37,360 bases of DNA from Verrucomicrobiales bacterium (GTDB taxonomy: Bacteria > Verrucomicrobiota > Verrucomicrobiia > Verrucomicrobiales > DEV007), in NCBI GenBank assembly GCA_016795505.1, contig JAEUHH010000020.1, forward strand, positions 1 through 37,360, written 5' to 3'. Position numbers and translations under genes: made by a program. The notes below the pieces were generated by a model. The model was not told the DNA's origin. It saw nothing but the letters and a program-made list of their open reading frames with translations, and ran no database searches. Below are positions 16,776 to 23,352 of this stretch, in pieces. Position 1 is the first letter of the stretch. Each line of letters begins with the position of its first letter.

Positions 16776-18023
16776 CCCCCCCACCGCCACGAGATCGCCC
16801 CGGGCATTTCTCGCATAGACCAGCCCGCCGGACAGCACCGGCGGCGTCCAGCAGCGCCCGCCCAGGACCTGCGCCCGGCTCTCCGGCTCAAAGCCTTCCG
16901 GCGTCGCCGGGGCGACGAGCAGTTCGCCCCGCTCCGTCAGCACGATCAGCTTGCTGTCCCGCGTGCCGATCACCGAGCCGCAGCCGAGCCCCATCGACGA
17001 CGGCACCCGCCAGCGCTCCCGGCCACTTTCGACCTCCAGACAGACAAATTCCGTCGGACGGCCCCGGTGCGCCGTGCCGTCGAATCCATAGAGATAGCCA
17101 CCCATCAGCACCGACTGGTTCATGTGATTGCACATGGCCGTGTGCTCATAGCGTTTCGCCAGGCCGCCATCGACGATCTGAAACAGCGCACAGCCACGAT
17201 CATAGCCGGTCGAGACAAACAATGCCGAACCGTGCACCACCGGCGTGGTGGCATTGGTGTCAAACGGCGTTTCCCAACGTTCAAAAGCCAGCGTGCCGCC
17301 GTTGTTGCCGTCCAGCAGCACCAGCCCGTCCGATTTCAGCACCGCCAGCCGGAGCCCCGCCCCCTCGCCCAGCACCGCCGGTGAGCCGTAAGCAGGACGA
17401 AACGGCTGGCTGCGCCACACGATCTCCCCGGTGGACCGGTTCAACGCAAACGTCGCCCCCGCTTCCACGATCACCCGGTCGCCCATCACCACCGGCGATC
17501 CCGCGAAACCCCACTCCGGCGGCCCTTCCAAGCCCGAGTCGCGCCAGATGTCCCGCCGCCACACCAGCCGCCCGGAATCTGCCTCCAGGCAGCGCACCTG
17601 ACCGTCCTTGCTCAGCGCATAGACCCGGCCATCCGCCACCGCCGGCGTCGCCGCCGGACCGCCCTCGTGCAGATTGGGCAGCAGGGCCGCCTCGTAGCGA
17701 TCCGTCCAGAGCGTCGCGCCCGTCTTCGCATCGAGGCACCAGATCGTCTCCTGTCCGCCCGATTTCGCTCCATCGTGGCCCATCGTGTAGAGCCGTCCAC
17801 CCGACACGGCCACGCTGGAAAAGCCAATGCCCACCCGCGCCTGCCACCGGACCGATTCGGCTTCAAAAGTCGCTGGCACCGCCTCCCGCGCCACCCCGTT
17901 CCGATCCGGTCCGAGCCAGTGGGGCCAGTCTTCTCCCACCGCCTTTTCCGCCAGAGCCCATCCCATGAGTATGGCCAGCCCCTGACTGAACCAGATTCCC
18001 TTCATCGCACGCGGTCGCTTCAT
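16773..18023 (-). CDS. Exported PQQ-like beta-propeller protein
   Basis: This 416-residue protein starts at the ATG at 18023, preceded by GGAAG eight bases upstream; longer in-frame starts up to 18281 run through repeats. A signal peptide (about 1-30) is followed by DWPHWLGPDRNG, a typical opening for these proteins in Planctomycetes and Verrucomicrobia. Several blades then follow, each of the pattern G-G-R-L-Y ... C-L-D-A-K-T-G-A-T-L-W (for example ETIWCLDAKTGATLW, VRCLEADSGRLVW). No dehydrogenase active-site residues are evident, so it is probably a structural or binding propeller in the periplasm, not a quinoprotein enzyme. The TAA stop lies in the 7-bp repeat. The gene is convergent with the glycosyltransferase. 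Confidence 0.82.
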   Translation of the reverse strand: MKRPRAMKGIWFSQGLAILMGWALAEKAVGEDWPHWLGPDRNGVAREAVPATFEAESVRWQARVGIGFSSVAVSGGRLYTMGHDGAKSGGQETIWCLDAKTGATLWTDRYEAALLPNLHEGGPAATPAVADGRVYALSKDGQVRCLEADSGRLVWRRDIWRDSGLEGPPEWGFAGSPVVMGDRVIVEAGATFALNRSTGEIVWRSQPFRPAYGSPAVLGEGAGLRLAVLKSDGLVLLDGNNGGTLAFERWETPFDTNATTPVVHGSALFVSTGYDRGCALFQIVDGGLAKRYEHTAMCNHMNQSVLMGGYLYGFDGTAHRGRPTEFVCLEVESGRERWRVPSSMGLGCGSVIGTRDSKLIVLTERGELLVAPATPEGFEPESRAQVLGGRCWTPPVLSGGLVYARNARGDLVAVGG

Positions 18024-18153
18024 CCCGAGAGCTTCCATCCCCACCCCGCCCCGCGCAAATCCCGGCTTCGAGTCGGGTCCTCTGAAAAGGCAACCATCAC
18101 CACGGTCGGTTTGCCATCGCCAGAAGGGGCGGTCTCGTGAAGGCGGGCCCAAT

Positions 18154-18173
18154 CCGGTGGCTCTCGCCACCGG
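18154..18173. repeat. Perfect 8-bp hairpin in a gene-free block
   Basis: CCGGTGGC (18154-18161) and GCCACCGG (18166-18173) flank a TCTC loop. It is part of the 459-base gene-free stretch 18024-18482, which holds this hairpin, the long inverted repeat at 18283 and the tandem repeat at 18402. The open frames across it look repeat-encoded (GAGGTPAVP-type peptides), not like genes. Confidence 0.7.
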
Positions 18174-18282
18174 CTTCCATCCACGAAGCCTCCGGCTCCG
18201 GCTCGGAAAGTCCACCCTCGGCAGAATCTCGAAGCCTGAGCCGAATGCCCCAAAAGCGTCGGTGGCTCTCCAACAAGACAAA

Positions 18283-18358
18283 CCGGGACCGCAGGCGTCC
18301 CGCCTGCCCCGAAGCCTATGCCGGTCGCCCGGGGCACTCGTCCCGCCTGCGGTCCCGG
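18283..18358. repeat. 15-bp inverted repeat element (GGGACCGCAGGCG family)
   Basis: CCGGGACCGCAGGCG (18283-18297) is repeated in perfect inversion as CGCCTGCGGTCCCGG (18344-18358), with a 46-base loop that contains GCCCGGGGC. The arms resemble a short repeat I associate with verrucomicrobial intergenic regions. That association is from memory and not checked. Confidence 0.7.
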
Positions 18359-18401
18359 AGAGCTTTTTCTCTCACTCGATCCGCCACCCAAGCCCTCGCC
18401 G

Positions 18402-18454
18402 TTCCGATCAGACCCTGTTTCATCTCCGATTAGACCCTGTTTCATCGGAAACCC
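18402..18454. repeat. Tandem pair of the ACCCTGTTT-core dispersed repeat
   Basis: The 22-bp units at 18403-18424 and 18425-18446 differ at one base. The second unit plus flank matches 6086-6114 at 25 of 29 positions. A 14-bp piece (TTCCGATCAGACCC) recurs at 31602-31615. It lies 29 bases beyond the dnaB stop codon. Confidence 0.75.
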
Positions 18455-18482
18455 GACGGCCCCAAAACGGCCCCAAGGCCGA

Positions 18483-19997
18483 TCAACCCTCGAATTCGTC
18501 GTCGTCCTCGTCGGCGCGGTCTTCGAATCGCATATATTCCTTGCGGAACACGAGCTTCACGTCGCCGGTGGGACCGTTTCGTTGCTTCTGGATGGACAGG
18601 ATCGCCTTGCCGGCGGCTTCGGCTTTTTCCTCCTCGCTCTCGGCGTAGTACTCCTCGCGGAACAGCAGCCCGACGACGTCGGCGTCCTGCTCGATGGCGC
18701 CGGACTCGCGGAGGTCGCCCATTTTCGGCCGGCCACCGCCGCGGCTCTCGGGATTACGGTTCAACTGGGCGAGGACGATGATGGGGATGTTCAGCTCTTT
18801 GGCGACGGCTTTGATGCCGCCGGAGATCTCGGCCACCTCGATCTGACGGCTGTCCTGGGCCTTCTTGCTGTGGCTTTTGAGGAGCTGGAGGTAGTCGATG
18901 GCGATGAGCTGGATGTCGTAGGCTTTTTTGAGCCGGCGCGCCTTGGCCCGCAGTTCCATGATGGAGATGCCGGGTGTGTCGTCGATGTAGATCTCGCTCT
19001 GGGCGAGGTCGTTGGCCACCTGCATGAGGCGGGGGAAATCGCGCTGCTGGGAGAGGAAGCCACCGCGCAGCTTGCCCATCTCGACGCCGGCCCGCGAGCA
19101 GATGAGTCGGAGCACGAGCTGCTCGGCGGACATTTCCAGACTGAACACGGCGGTCGCCTTGCGTTCGGCGGCGTTGATCGAGATGTTCTCGATGATGTTC
19201 ATGACCAGCGAGGTCTTGCCCATGGAGGGGCGGGCGGCAACGACGAACATTTCCCCGCCCTGGAGGCCGCCGGTGATGCGGTCGAGATTGGCAAAGCCGG
19301 AGGAAAGACCGGTGACGCCCTTGCCCTGGTTCTTGAACGACTCCTCGATGGTGTGGACGGCCTTGAGGGCGTGTTTTTGGATGGGCAGGATGTCGCCCTC
19401 CTTTTCGGCGGCCTCGCGGATGGCGAGGATGCGGGTCTCGACGTCGTCGAGGAGGTCGGTGACGGCCTCGGGGGCGTCGTAGGCGCGGTTGGCGCACTCG
19501 CCGCAGTCCTGGATGATGCGGCGGAGGATGAATTTCTCCTTCAGCAGTTGCGCGTAGTGCTCGAAGAACTTCGGCGAAGGCACGTCGTCGAGCAGGTCGG
19601 CCACGGAGCCGGGGCCACCGACCTGGTCCATGAGCCCGCGGTCGCGCAGGGTGGCATTGAGGGTGATGAGGTCGAGATTGCCGCCGGGCCGGTTTTGATA
19701 CAGATCCAGCAGGGTCTGGTAGATGATGCGGTTGGCGGGGATGTAGAAGCACTCGGAATTGAGCTGCTCGACGGCCAGCCCGATGACGTCGTTGGGCGCC
19801 TTGAGCATGCAGCTCAGGGCGGCGCGCTCGGCATCGGCATTGACGGGCATGGAGCGGAGCACGTCGGCGAAGGCGCCGCCGCCCCCGTCGCCCTGCTTGA
19901 AGGTGGCCTGGCCACCACCACCTCCCGGCGCCCCATTGCCGGGATCGGATCCGGACCGGAATGGGGCAGCGTTCGAGTTCTTCTGGGGCTTGGGCAT
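18483..19997 (-). CDS. dnaB: Replicative DNA helicase DnaB
   Basis: This 504-residue protein is the hexameric 5'-3' helicase of the replisome. The N-terminal domain (about 50-155, starting MPVNADAERAALSCML) is followed by the linker and the RecA-like ATPase domain. That domain has Walker A in AARPSMGKTSLV (Lys261) and Walker B in LIAIDYLQLL near 352-360; the conserved LAQLNRNPESR and GDLRESGAIEQDAD follow. The first 49 residues are a Gly-rich, low-complexity extension. A second ATG at 19850 would give a protein starting at the usual position, but it lacks a ribosome-binding site too. It follows rplI on the same strand, as in the common rplI-dnaB arrangement, but a terminator-like hairpin lies only 7 bases before the ATG. 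Confidence 0.95.
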   Translation of the reverse strand: MPKPQKNSNAAPFRSGSDPGNGAPGGGGGQATFKQGDGGGGAFADVLRSMPVNADAERAALSCMLKAPNDVIGLAVEQLNSECFYIPANRIIYQTLLDLYQNRPGGNLDLITLNATLRDRGLMDQVGGPGSVADLLDDVPSPKFFEHYAQLLKEKFILRRIIQDCGECANRAYDAPEAVTDLLDDVETRILAIREAAEKEGDILPIQKHALKAVHTIEESFKNQGKGVTGLSSGFANLDRITGGLQGGEMFVVAARPSMGKTSLVMNIIENISINAAERKATAVFSLEMSAEQLVLRLICSRAGVEMGKLRGGFLSQQRDFPRLMQVANDLAQSEIYIDDTPGISIMELRAKARRLKKAYDIQLIAIDYLQLLKSHSKKAQDSRQIEVAEISGGIKAVAKELNIPIIVLAQLNRNPESRGGGRPKMGDLRESGAIEQDADVVGLLFREEYYAESEEEKAEAAGKAILSIQKQRNGPTGDVKLVFRKEYMRFEDRADEDDDEFEG

Positions 19998-20004
19998 GGC
20001 ACGA

Positions 20005-20040
20005 AAAAGGGCGGACAGTTATCTAACCGTCCGCCCTTTT
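20005..20040 (-). terminator. Terminator hairpin between rplI and dnaB
   Basis: AAAAGGGCGGAC (20005-20016) pairs perfectly with GTCCGCCCTTTT (20029-20040), and an inner GTT/AAC pairing extends the stem. On the minus strand it ends in U5 directly before the dnaB start. It may act as a terminator or as an attenuator controlling dnaB. Confidence 0.8.
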
Positions 20041-20078
20041 CAGGCAAATTGAATCTTGCGGCAAACCGGGAAATCCGC

Positions 20079-20570
20079 TCAGGCGTCGGCGCCTTCCTCG
20101 GCGGCAGCGTCTTCGGTCTCGGCTTTGACCTTGATGGTGAGGACGACTTCGATGTCGGCGTGGACTTTGACCGGCACTTCGAATTCGCCGGTGCCCTTGA
20201 TCGGCTTGTCGAGCACGATCTGGTGGCGATCGATCTCCACGCCGGCCTTTTCGGCAAGGGCCTTGGCGATGTCGGCATTGGTGATGGAGCCGAAAGCCTT
20301 GCCGCCCTGGCCGATGGACAGGAGCAGGGTCAGCTTGGCCTTGCGCAGTTTGGTGGCGACTTTCTCGGCTTCGGCGAGTTCATCGGCTTCGCGGCGGGCG
20401 CGGACTTCCTTGAGTTTGGCGATGTTGCGCAGATTCCCCTTGGTGGCCTCGTAGGCCTGGCCGGTGGGGATGAGGAAATTCCGGGCGTAACCGCGCTTCA
20501 CTTTGACCACGTCGGCTTCGGCGCCGAGGTGCTCTACTTTCTGACGGAGGATAACTTCTGTGGTGGCCAT
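20079..20570 (-). CDS. rplI: 50S ribosomal protein L9
   Basis: This 163-residue protein starts at the ATG at 20570 (MATTEVILRQKVEHLG), with the L9 N-domain signature VKVKRGYARNFLIPTGQAYEAT. The long connecting helix (rich in Ala, Glu and Lys) and the C-terminal domain (GKAFGSITNADIAKAL) follow. An acidic tail (AETEDAAAEEGADA) makes it about 15 residues longer than the E. coli protein. L9 binds 23S rRNA at the L1-side base of the ribosome. It sits upstream of dnaB, but the usual rpsF, ssb and rpsR are not present before it; a MarR gene is there instead, and rplI has its own promoter candidate. Confidence 0.95.
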   Translation of the reverse strand: MATTEVILRQKVEHLGAEADVVKVKRGYARNFLIPTGQAYEATKGNLRNIAKLKEVRARREADELAEAEKVATKLRKAKLTLLLSIGQGGKAFGSITNADIAKALAEKAGVEIDRHQIVLDKPIKGTGEFEVPVKVHADIEVVLTIKVKAETEDAAAEEGADA

Positions 20571-20613
20571 GATAACGCGGTGATTTTGGAATTGCGGAAA
20601 AAAACGAGCGGGA

Positions 20614-20642
20614 CGGATAAGTCCGAACCCCTCCCCTGTCAA
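20614..20642 (-). promoter_or_regulatory. Candidate sigma70 promoter of rplI
   Basis: On the minus strand a perfect TTGACA (20642-20637) is separated by 17 bases from TATCCG (20619-20614). Transcription would begin about 35-40 bases before the rplI ATG. Confidence 0.6.
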
Positions 20643-20697
20643 GCCGGCCGAAGCAGGTGGCGCCACATTCCGATCGCCGCGGCGCGGGTACGAAAAA

Positions 20698-20724
20698 ACA
20701 CCGTCGGGGGTGAGCCGACGGTGT
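20698..20724 (-). terminator. Rho-independent terminator downstream of the MarR gene
   Basis: ACACCGTCGG (20698-20707) pairs perfectly with CCGACGGTGT (20715-20724) around a seven-base loop. Read on the minus strand it is followed by a U run (the complement of the A6 at 20693-20698). Confidence 0.85.
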
Positions 20725-20918
20725 CCTCAGTTGTCGCCCCAGGAGTGGGTGCCAGAAAGGTGCTTTTCGTGTTTCGTTTGATCGCTGTCGGAAGTTTTGC
20801 CCGGCTTTCGCTGTCTTCGGCTCCGGCCTGTGGCGTCCAGCCCCGTGACACGGAGCGTTTCGCCAGACTCGGGGCCGGCAGCCGGGCATGAACCGCTCGG
20901 GGCGGTTCTGCATCCGGT

Positions 20919-21371
20919 TCAGCGGGTCTGGAGAAACTCTTTGATCTGCGAGTAGGCCTGAGGACCTTCGTCGTCACCCCCCTGGGTGGACATGACGGTG
21001 GAGATGTTCTCGGCGATGGCGTTGCGCAGACGGCCGACGAGGTCGATCCCCTTGCGGGTGATCTGGACCATCACCTTGCGGCGATCGTCGGCGGCGTGCA
21101 GGCGCTGCACATAGCCCAGCTTTTCGAGGCGATCGACCAGGCCAGTAGCGGCGGCGGTCGAGTGCCCCATCTTGTTGGAGATCTCGGTCATGGTGAGGTA
21201 GTCCTCATTGGCGAGATACCCGAGCAGGAAGAACTGGGCGTACGAGATGTTGCCGTTGTTCAGTTCCTTCGACAAGTCGAGCAGGAACGATCGCTGGGCG
21301 AACATGATGAAATCGGCCAGACGATCCACATTGGCGTCGACCGAGGGTTGGCGTGTATTGACTGTTTGCAT
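20919..21371 (-). CDS. MarR family transcriptional regulator
   Basis: This 150-residue winged-helix DNA-binding protein has a helix-turn-helix region LTMTEISNKMGHSTAAATGLV (about 59-79) followed by the wing LHAADDRRKVMVQITRKG. The N- and C-terminal helices would form the dimer interface. MarR proteins usually repress nearby or divergent genes and respond to small ligands or oxidation. No cysteine is present, so a cysteine redox switch is excluded. It has the best Shine-Dalgarno site in the window (GGAGG, nine bases before the ATG) and lies after an AT-rich promoter region. The target is unknown; no efflux gene lies next to it. Confidence 0.9.
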   Translation of the reverse strand: MQTVNTRQPSVDANVDRLADFIMFAQRSFLLDLSKELNNGNISYAQFFLLGYLANEDYLTMTEISNKMGHSTAAATGLVDRLEKLGYVQRLHAADDRRKVMVQITRKGIDLVGRLRNAIAENISTVMSTQGGDDEGPQAYSQIKEFLQTR

Positions 21372-21380
21372 GGCTTTTTA

Positions 21381-21385
21381 CCTCC
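21381..21385 (-). promoter_or_regulatory. Strong ribosome-binding site of the MarR gene
   Basis: GGAGG on the minus strand lies nine bases before the ATG at 21371 and fixes that start. Such a clear site is rare in this window. Confidence 0.85.
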
Positions 21386-21418
21386 TAGGGTGATGGATGA
21401 TAACAACTGAGTCCGAAA

Positions 21419-21447
21419 ATTTAATCTGAACATACGACCGAGCGCAA
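21419..21447 (-). promoter_or_regulatory. Candidate promoter of the MarR gene in an AT-rich island
   Basis: On the minus strand TTGCGC (21447-21442) and TTAAAT (21424-21419) are 17 bases apart. The surrounding 21405-21575 is strongly AT-rich compared with the genome and fills most of the 328-base gap up to 21699. I see no gene in that gap. A GC hairpin (21682-21687 with 21693-21698) lies next to the DUF3147 stop codon. Confidence 0.4.
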
Positions 21448-21699
21448 CTGAATTTTTAAATTTTTCATAATTACCACGTCTTTTGTATATTAGCGCCGGT
21501 CAGCAACTCGCGATTTATACCCCACTTCGTCATAATTCGCAAACGTAAACAATAAATTTAAAAAAATTATCACCTCTGAGAGGCGCTCCACGACTCCCTC
21601 GCGGCCGCGAATAACCCTGATTGCAGCGCCTTGTCAGGGCCATACCGCGCCAGACTCCCCTGGCACCCGTGAGCCGTCGTTCCGGCCGCGAGGGCCGGT

Positions 21700-22122
21700 T
21701 TACAGCGCGATACCGAAGCGCTTCAGCACGAGCGCCATGCCGGCGTAGAGGCCCATCGTGATCAGGCAGCAGAGCAGCAGATTGGGCCAGAAGGACAGCC
21801 CCTTGCGCAGGAGCCACGGGAAAATCAGGAACATCGGAAGACTCGGCAACACGAACCAGAACACGCCGGCCGAGTGGGCGGCGAGTTTTTCCGTCCGGGC
21901 CGCCGGATCGCCCTGCATGCCGTAGTAGATCCAGACAAAGGTGATCAGGGACACCAACGGCAGCGAGGCAATGAGGCTGCCCAGGGCGGGCCGACTGTGG
22001 CGGATGACCACTTCATTGACGACGTAGATCAGGCCGGCGGAGAGGGCCAGTTTGATGATCGTGAGCATGGCGGCGACGGGACGGAGGTTCGATGAGGCAA
22101 AAGGTCGGCAATCGGCATTCAC
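21700..22122 (-). CDS. DUF3147 family small membrane protein
   Basis: This is a small inner-membrane protein with four hydrophobic helices. The conserved segments IASLPLVSLITFVWIYY, FWFVLPSLPMFLIFPWLL and LSFWPNLLLCCLITMGLYAGM match the DUF3147 pattern. The function is unknown. The GTG at 22122 overlaps the moxR stop codon as GTGA, which suggests translational coupling and gives 140 residues. The ATG at 22068 gives 122 residues, closer to the family's usual length, so the true start is undecided. The stop is TAA. Confidence 0.8.
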   Translation of the reverse strand: MNADCRPFASSNLRPVAAMLTIIKLALSAGLIYVVNEVVIRHSRPALGSLIASLPLVSLITFVWIYYGMQGDPAARTEKLAAHSAGVFWFVLPSLPMFLIFPWLLRKGLSFWPNLLLCCLITMGLYAGMALVLKRFGIAL

Positions 22123-23132
22123 CCGCGGAGGGTGGCGGGCAGATCGACGGCCTGGGTCGGCACCTCGGCCAGCAATTCCTCGACCACCTGGCGGTTGGTC
22201 TTGCCATCGATGCGGGCATTGTACTCCAGGATGATGCGGTGCTGGATCACGGGCACGGCGACCGCCTTCACATCCTCGAACGAGGCATTGATCCGCCCCG
22301 CCATCAGCGCCCGCGCCTTGGCGGCGGAGGCCAGACTGAGCGCCGCCCGGGGGCTGGCGCCGAATTTGATCCCCTCGGCGGTCTTGGACTGGCCGGCGTG
22401 GGTGCCGTCGACGAGCCGGGCGATGTAGTTGGCCACCACATCGGGCAGATAGATCTGCCGCACCGTCTCCATGATCTCCTGCAGGGTCTCGGAGGTCATG
22501 ACAGGCTCCAACTCCGGCTCCACGCCCAGTTCGCGCTGCTTCACGATGCGCTCCAGGGTGGCGGCGGAATTTCTGGTCACCTCCAGTTTGAACAAAAAGC
22601 GGTCCAACTGGGCCTCCGGGAGCGGGTAGGTGCCTTCCAACTCGATCGGATTCTGCGTGGCGAGCACGAAAAAGGGCTTCGGCAGCGTGTGCGTCTCGCC
22701 CAGCACGGTGACACGGCGCTCCTGCATCGCCTCCAGCAAAGCCGACTGGGTTTTCGGCGAGGCGCGGTTGATTTCATCGGCCAGCACGAGATTGGCGAAC
22801 AACGGTCCGGGCTGAAACACGAAAGCCCGCCCCGACGCGGTCTCCTGGAGCACGGGATTGCCGGTGATATCGCCCGGCAGCAGATCCGGGGTGAACTGGA
22901 TGCGCTTCGTCACCAGCCGCAGCGCCTTGGCCAGGCCCTTCACCAGTTCCGTCTTGCCCAGCCCCGGCAAGCCCTCCAGCAGCAGGTGCCCGCGGGCCAG
23001 CAGCCCGGTGATCGCGAGTTCGACCAGAGTTTCCTGACCGTAGAGGATCGTATTGAGCGCGTCTTTCAGCGTCGCGATCTCCTTCGCCCGTTGTTGGATG
23101 ACTGCCTCGTCCAAAGCCATGATGGCCGGCAT
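22119..23132 (-). CDS. MoxR family AAA+ ATPase
   Basis: This is a protein of about 337 residues from the ATG at 23132 (a second ATG at 23120 is equally likely; the open frame upstream to 23435 lacks family similarity). It has Walker A GLPGLGKT at about 54-61, Walker B LVLADEINRA, and the conserved LLEAMQERRVTVLGETHTL and FVLATQNPIELEGTYPLPEAQLDRF. MoxR ATPases act as chaperones for assembling or activating other complexes, often with DUF58 and von Willebrand domain proteins. Those partners are absent here; the gene is coupled instead to a DUF3147 membrane protein. It is divergent from the cytochrome operon with about 220 bases between the starts. Confidence 0.9.
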   Translation of the reverse strand: MPAIMALDEAVIQQRAKEIATLKDALNTILYGQETLVELAITGLLARGHLLLEGLPGLGKTELVKGLAKALRLVTKRIQFTPDLLPGDITGNPVLQETASGRAFVFQPGPLFANLVLADEINRASPKTQSALLEAMQERRVTVLGETHTLPKPFFVLATQNPIELEGTYPLPEAQLDRFLFKLEVTRNSAATLERIVKQRELGVEPELEPVMTSETLQEIMETVRQIYLPDVVANYIARLVDGTHAGQSKTAEGIKFGASPRAALSLASAAKARALMAGRINASFEDVKAVAVPVIQHRIILEYNARIDGKTNRQVVEELLAEVPTQAVDLPATLRG

Positions 23133-23352
23133 GATGGCCGATCCGGCGGCGGCAGGCAATACCGGAAACGCAAAATCGTCACCCGTCTTCTGCGGACCGC
23201 AGTCGGGACGAAAAAGAGCCGGCTTACCGGCCCGATTAGCCGACCATACGCTGGCGCAAGCCCGTACCGACGCGAAGACGTACCCGCAAGAACCTCGCCG
23301 GGCGCCCTGCCGTTGGCTATCCTTCAATGAATTCCACACCCCACTCCCGCTC

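Larger units (their letters stand above)
20571..20918. other. Intergenic region between the MarR gene and rplI
   Basis: This 348-base stretch holds the rplI promoter candidate, the terminator at 20698-20724 and a short GC-rich hairpin (20890-20896 with 20902-20908) right after the MarR stop codon. I see no credible gene or structured RNA in the rest. Confidence 0.6.

Noticed and set aside
18020-18445. 141-residue minus-strand frame over the repeat block
   Set aside because: The peptide is repeat-derived (GAGGTPAVP-type) and overlaps the PQQ-type signal peptide region.
18318-20891. 857-residue frame opposite dnaB and rplI
   Set aside because: It spans two conserved genes and a terminator on the other strand; it is a shadow.
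21450-21470. Palindromic operator in the AT island upstream of MarR
   Set aside because: On checking, the A/T runs form a direct repeat of AATTTTT, not an inverted one.
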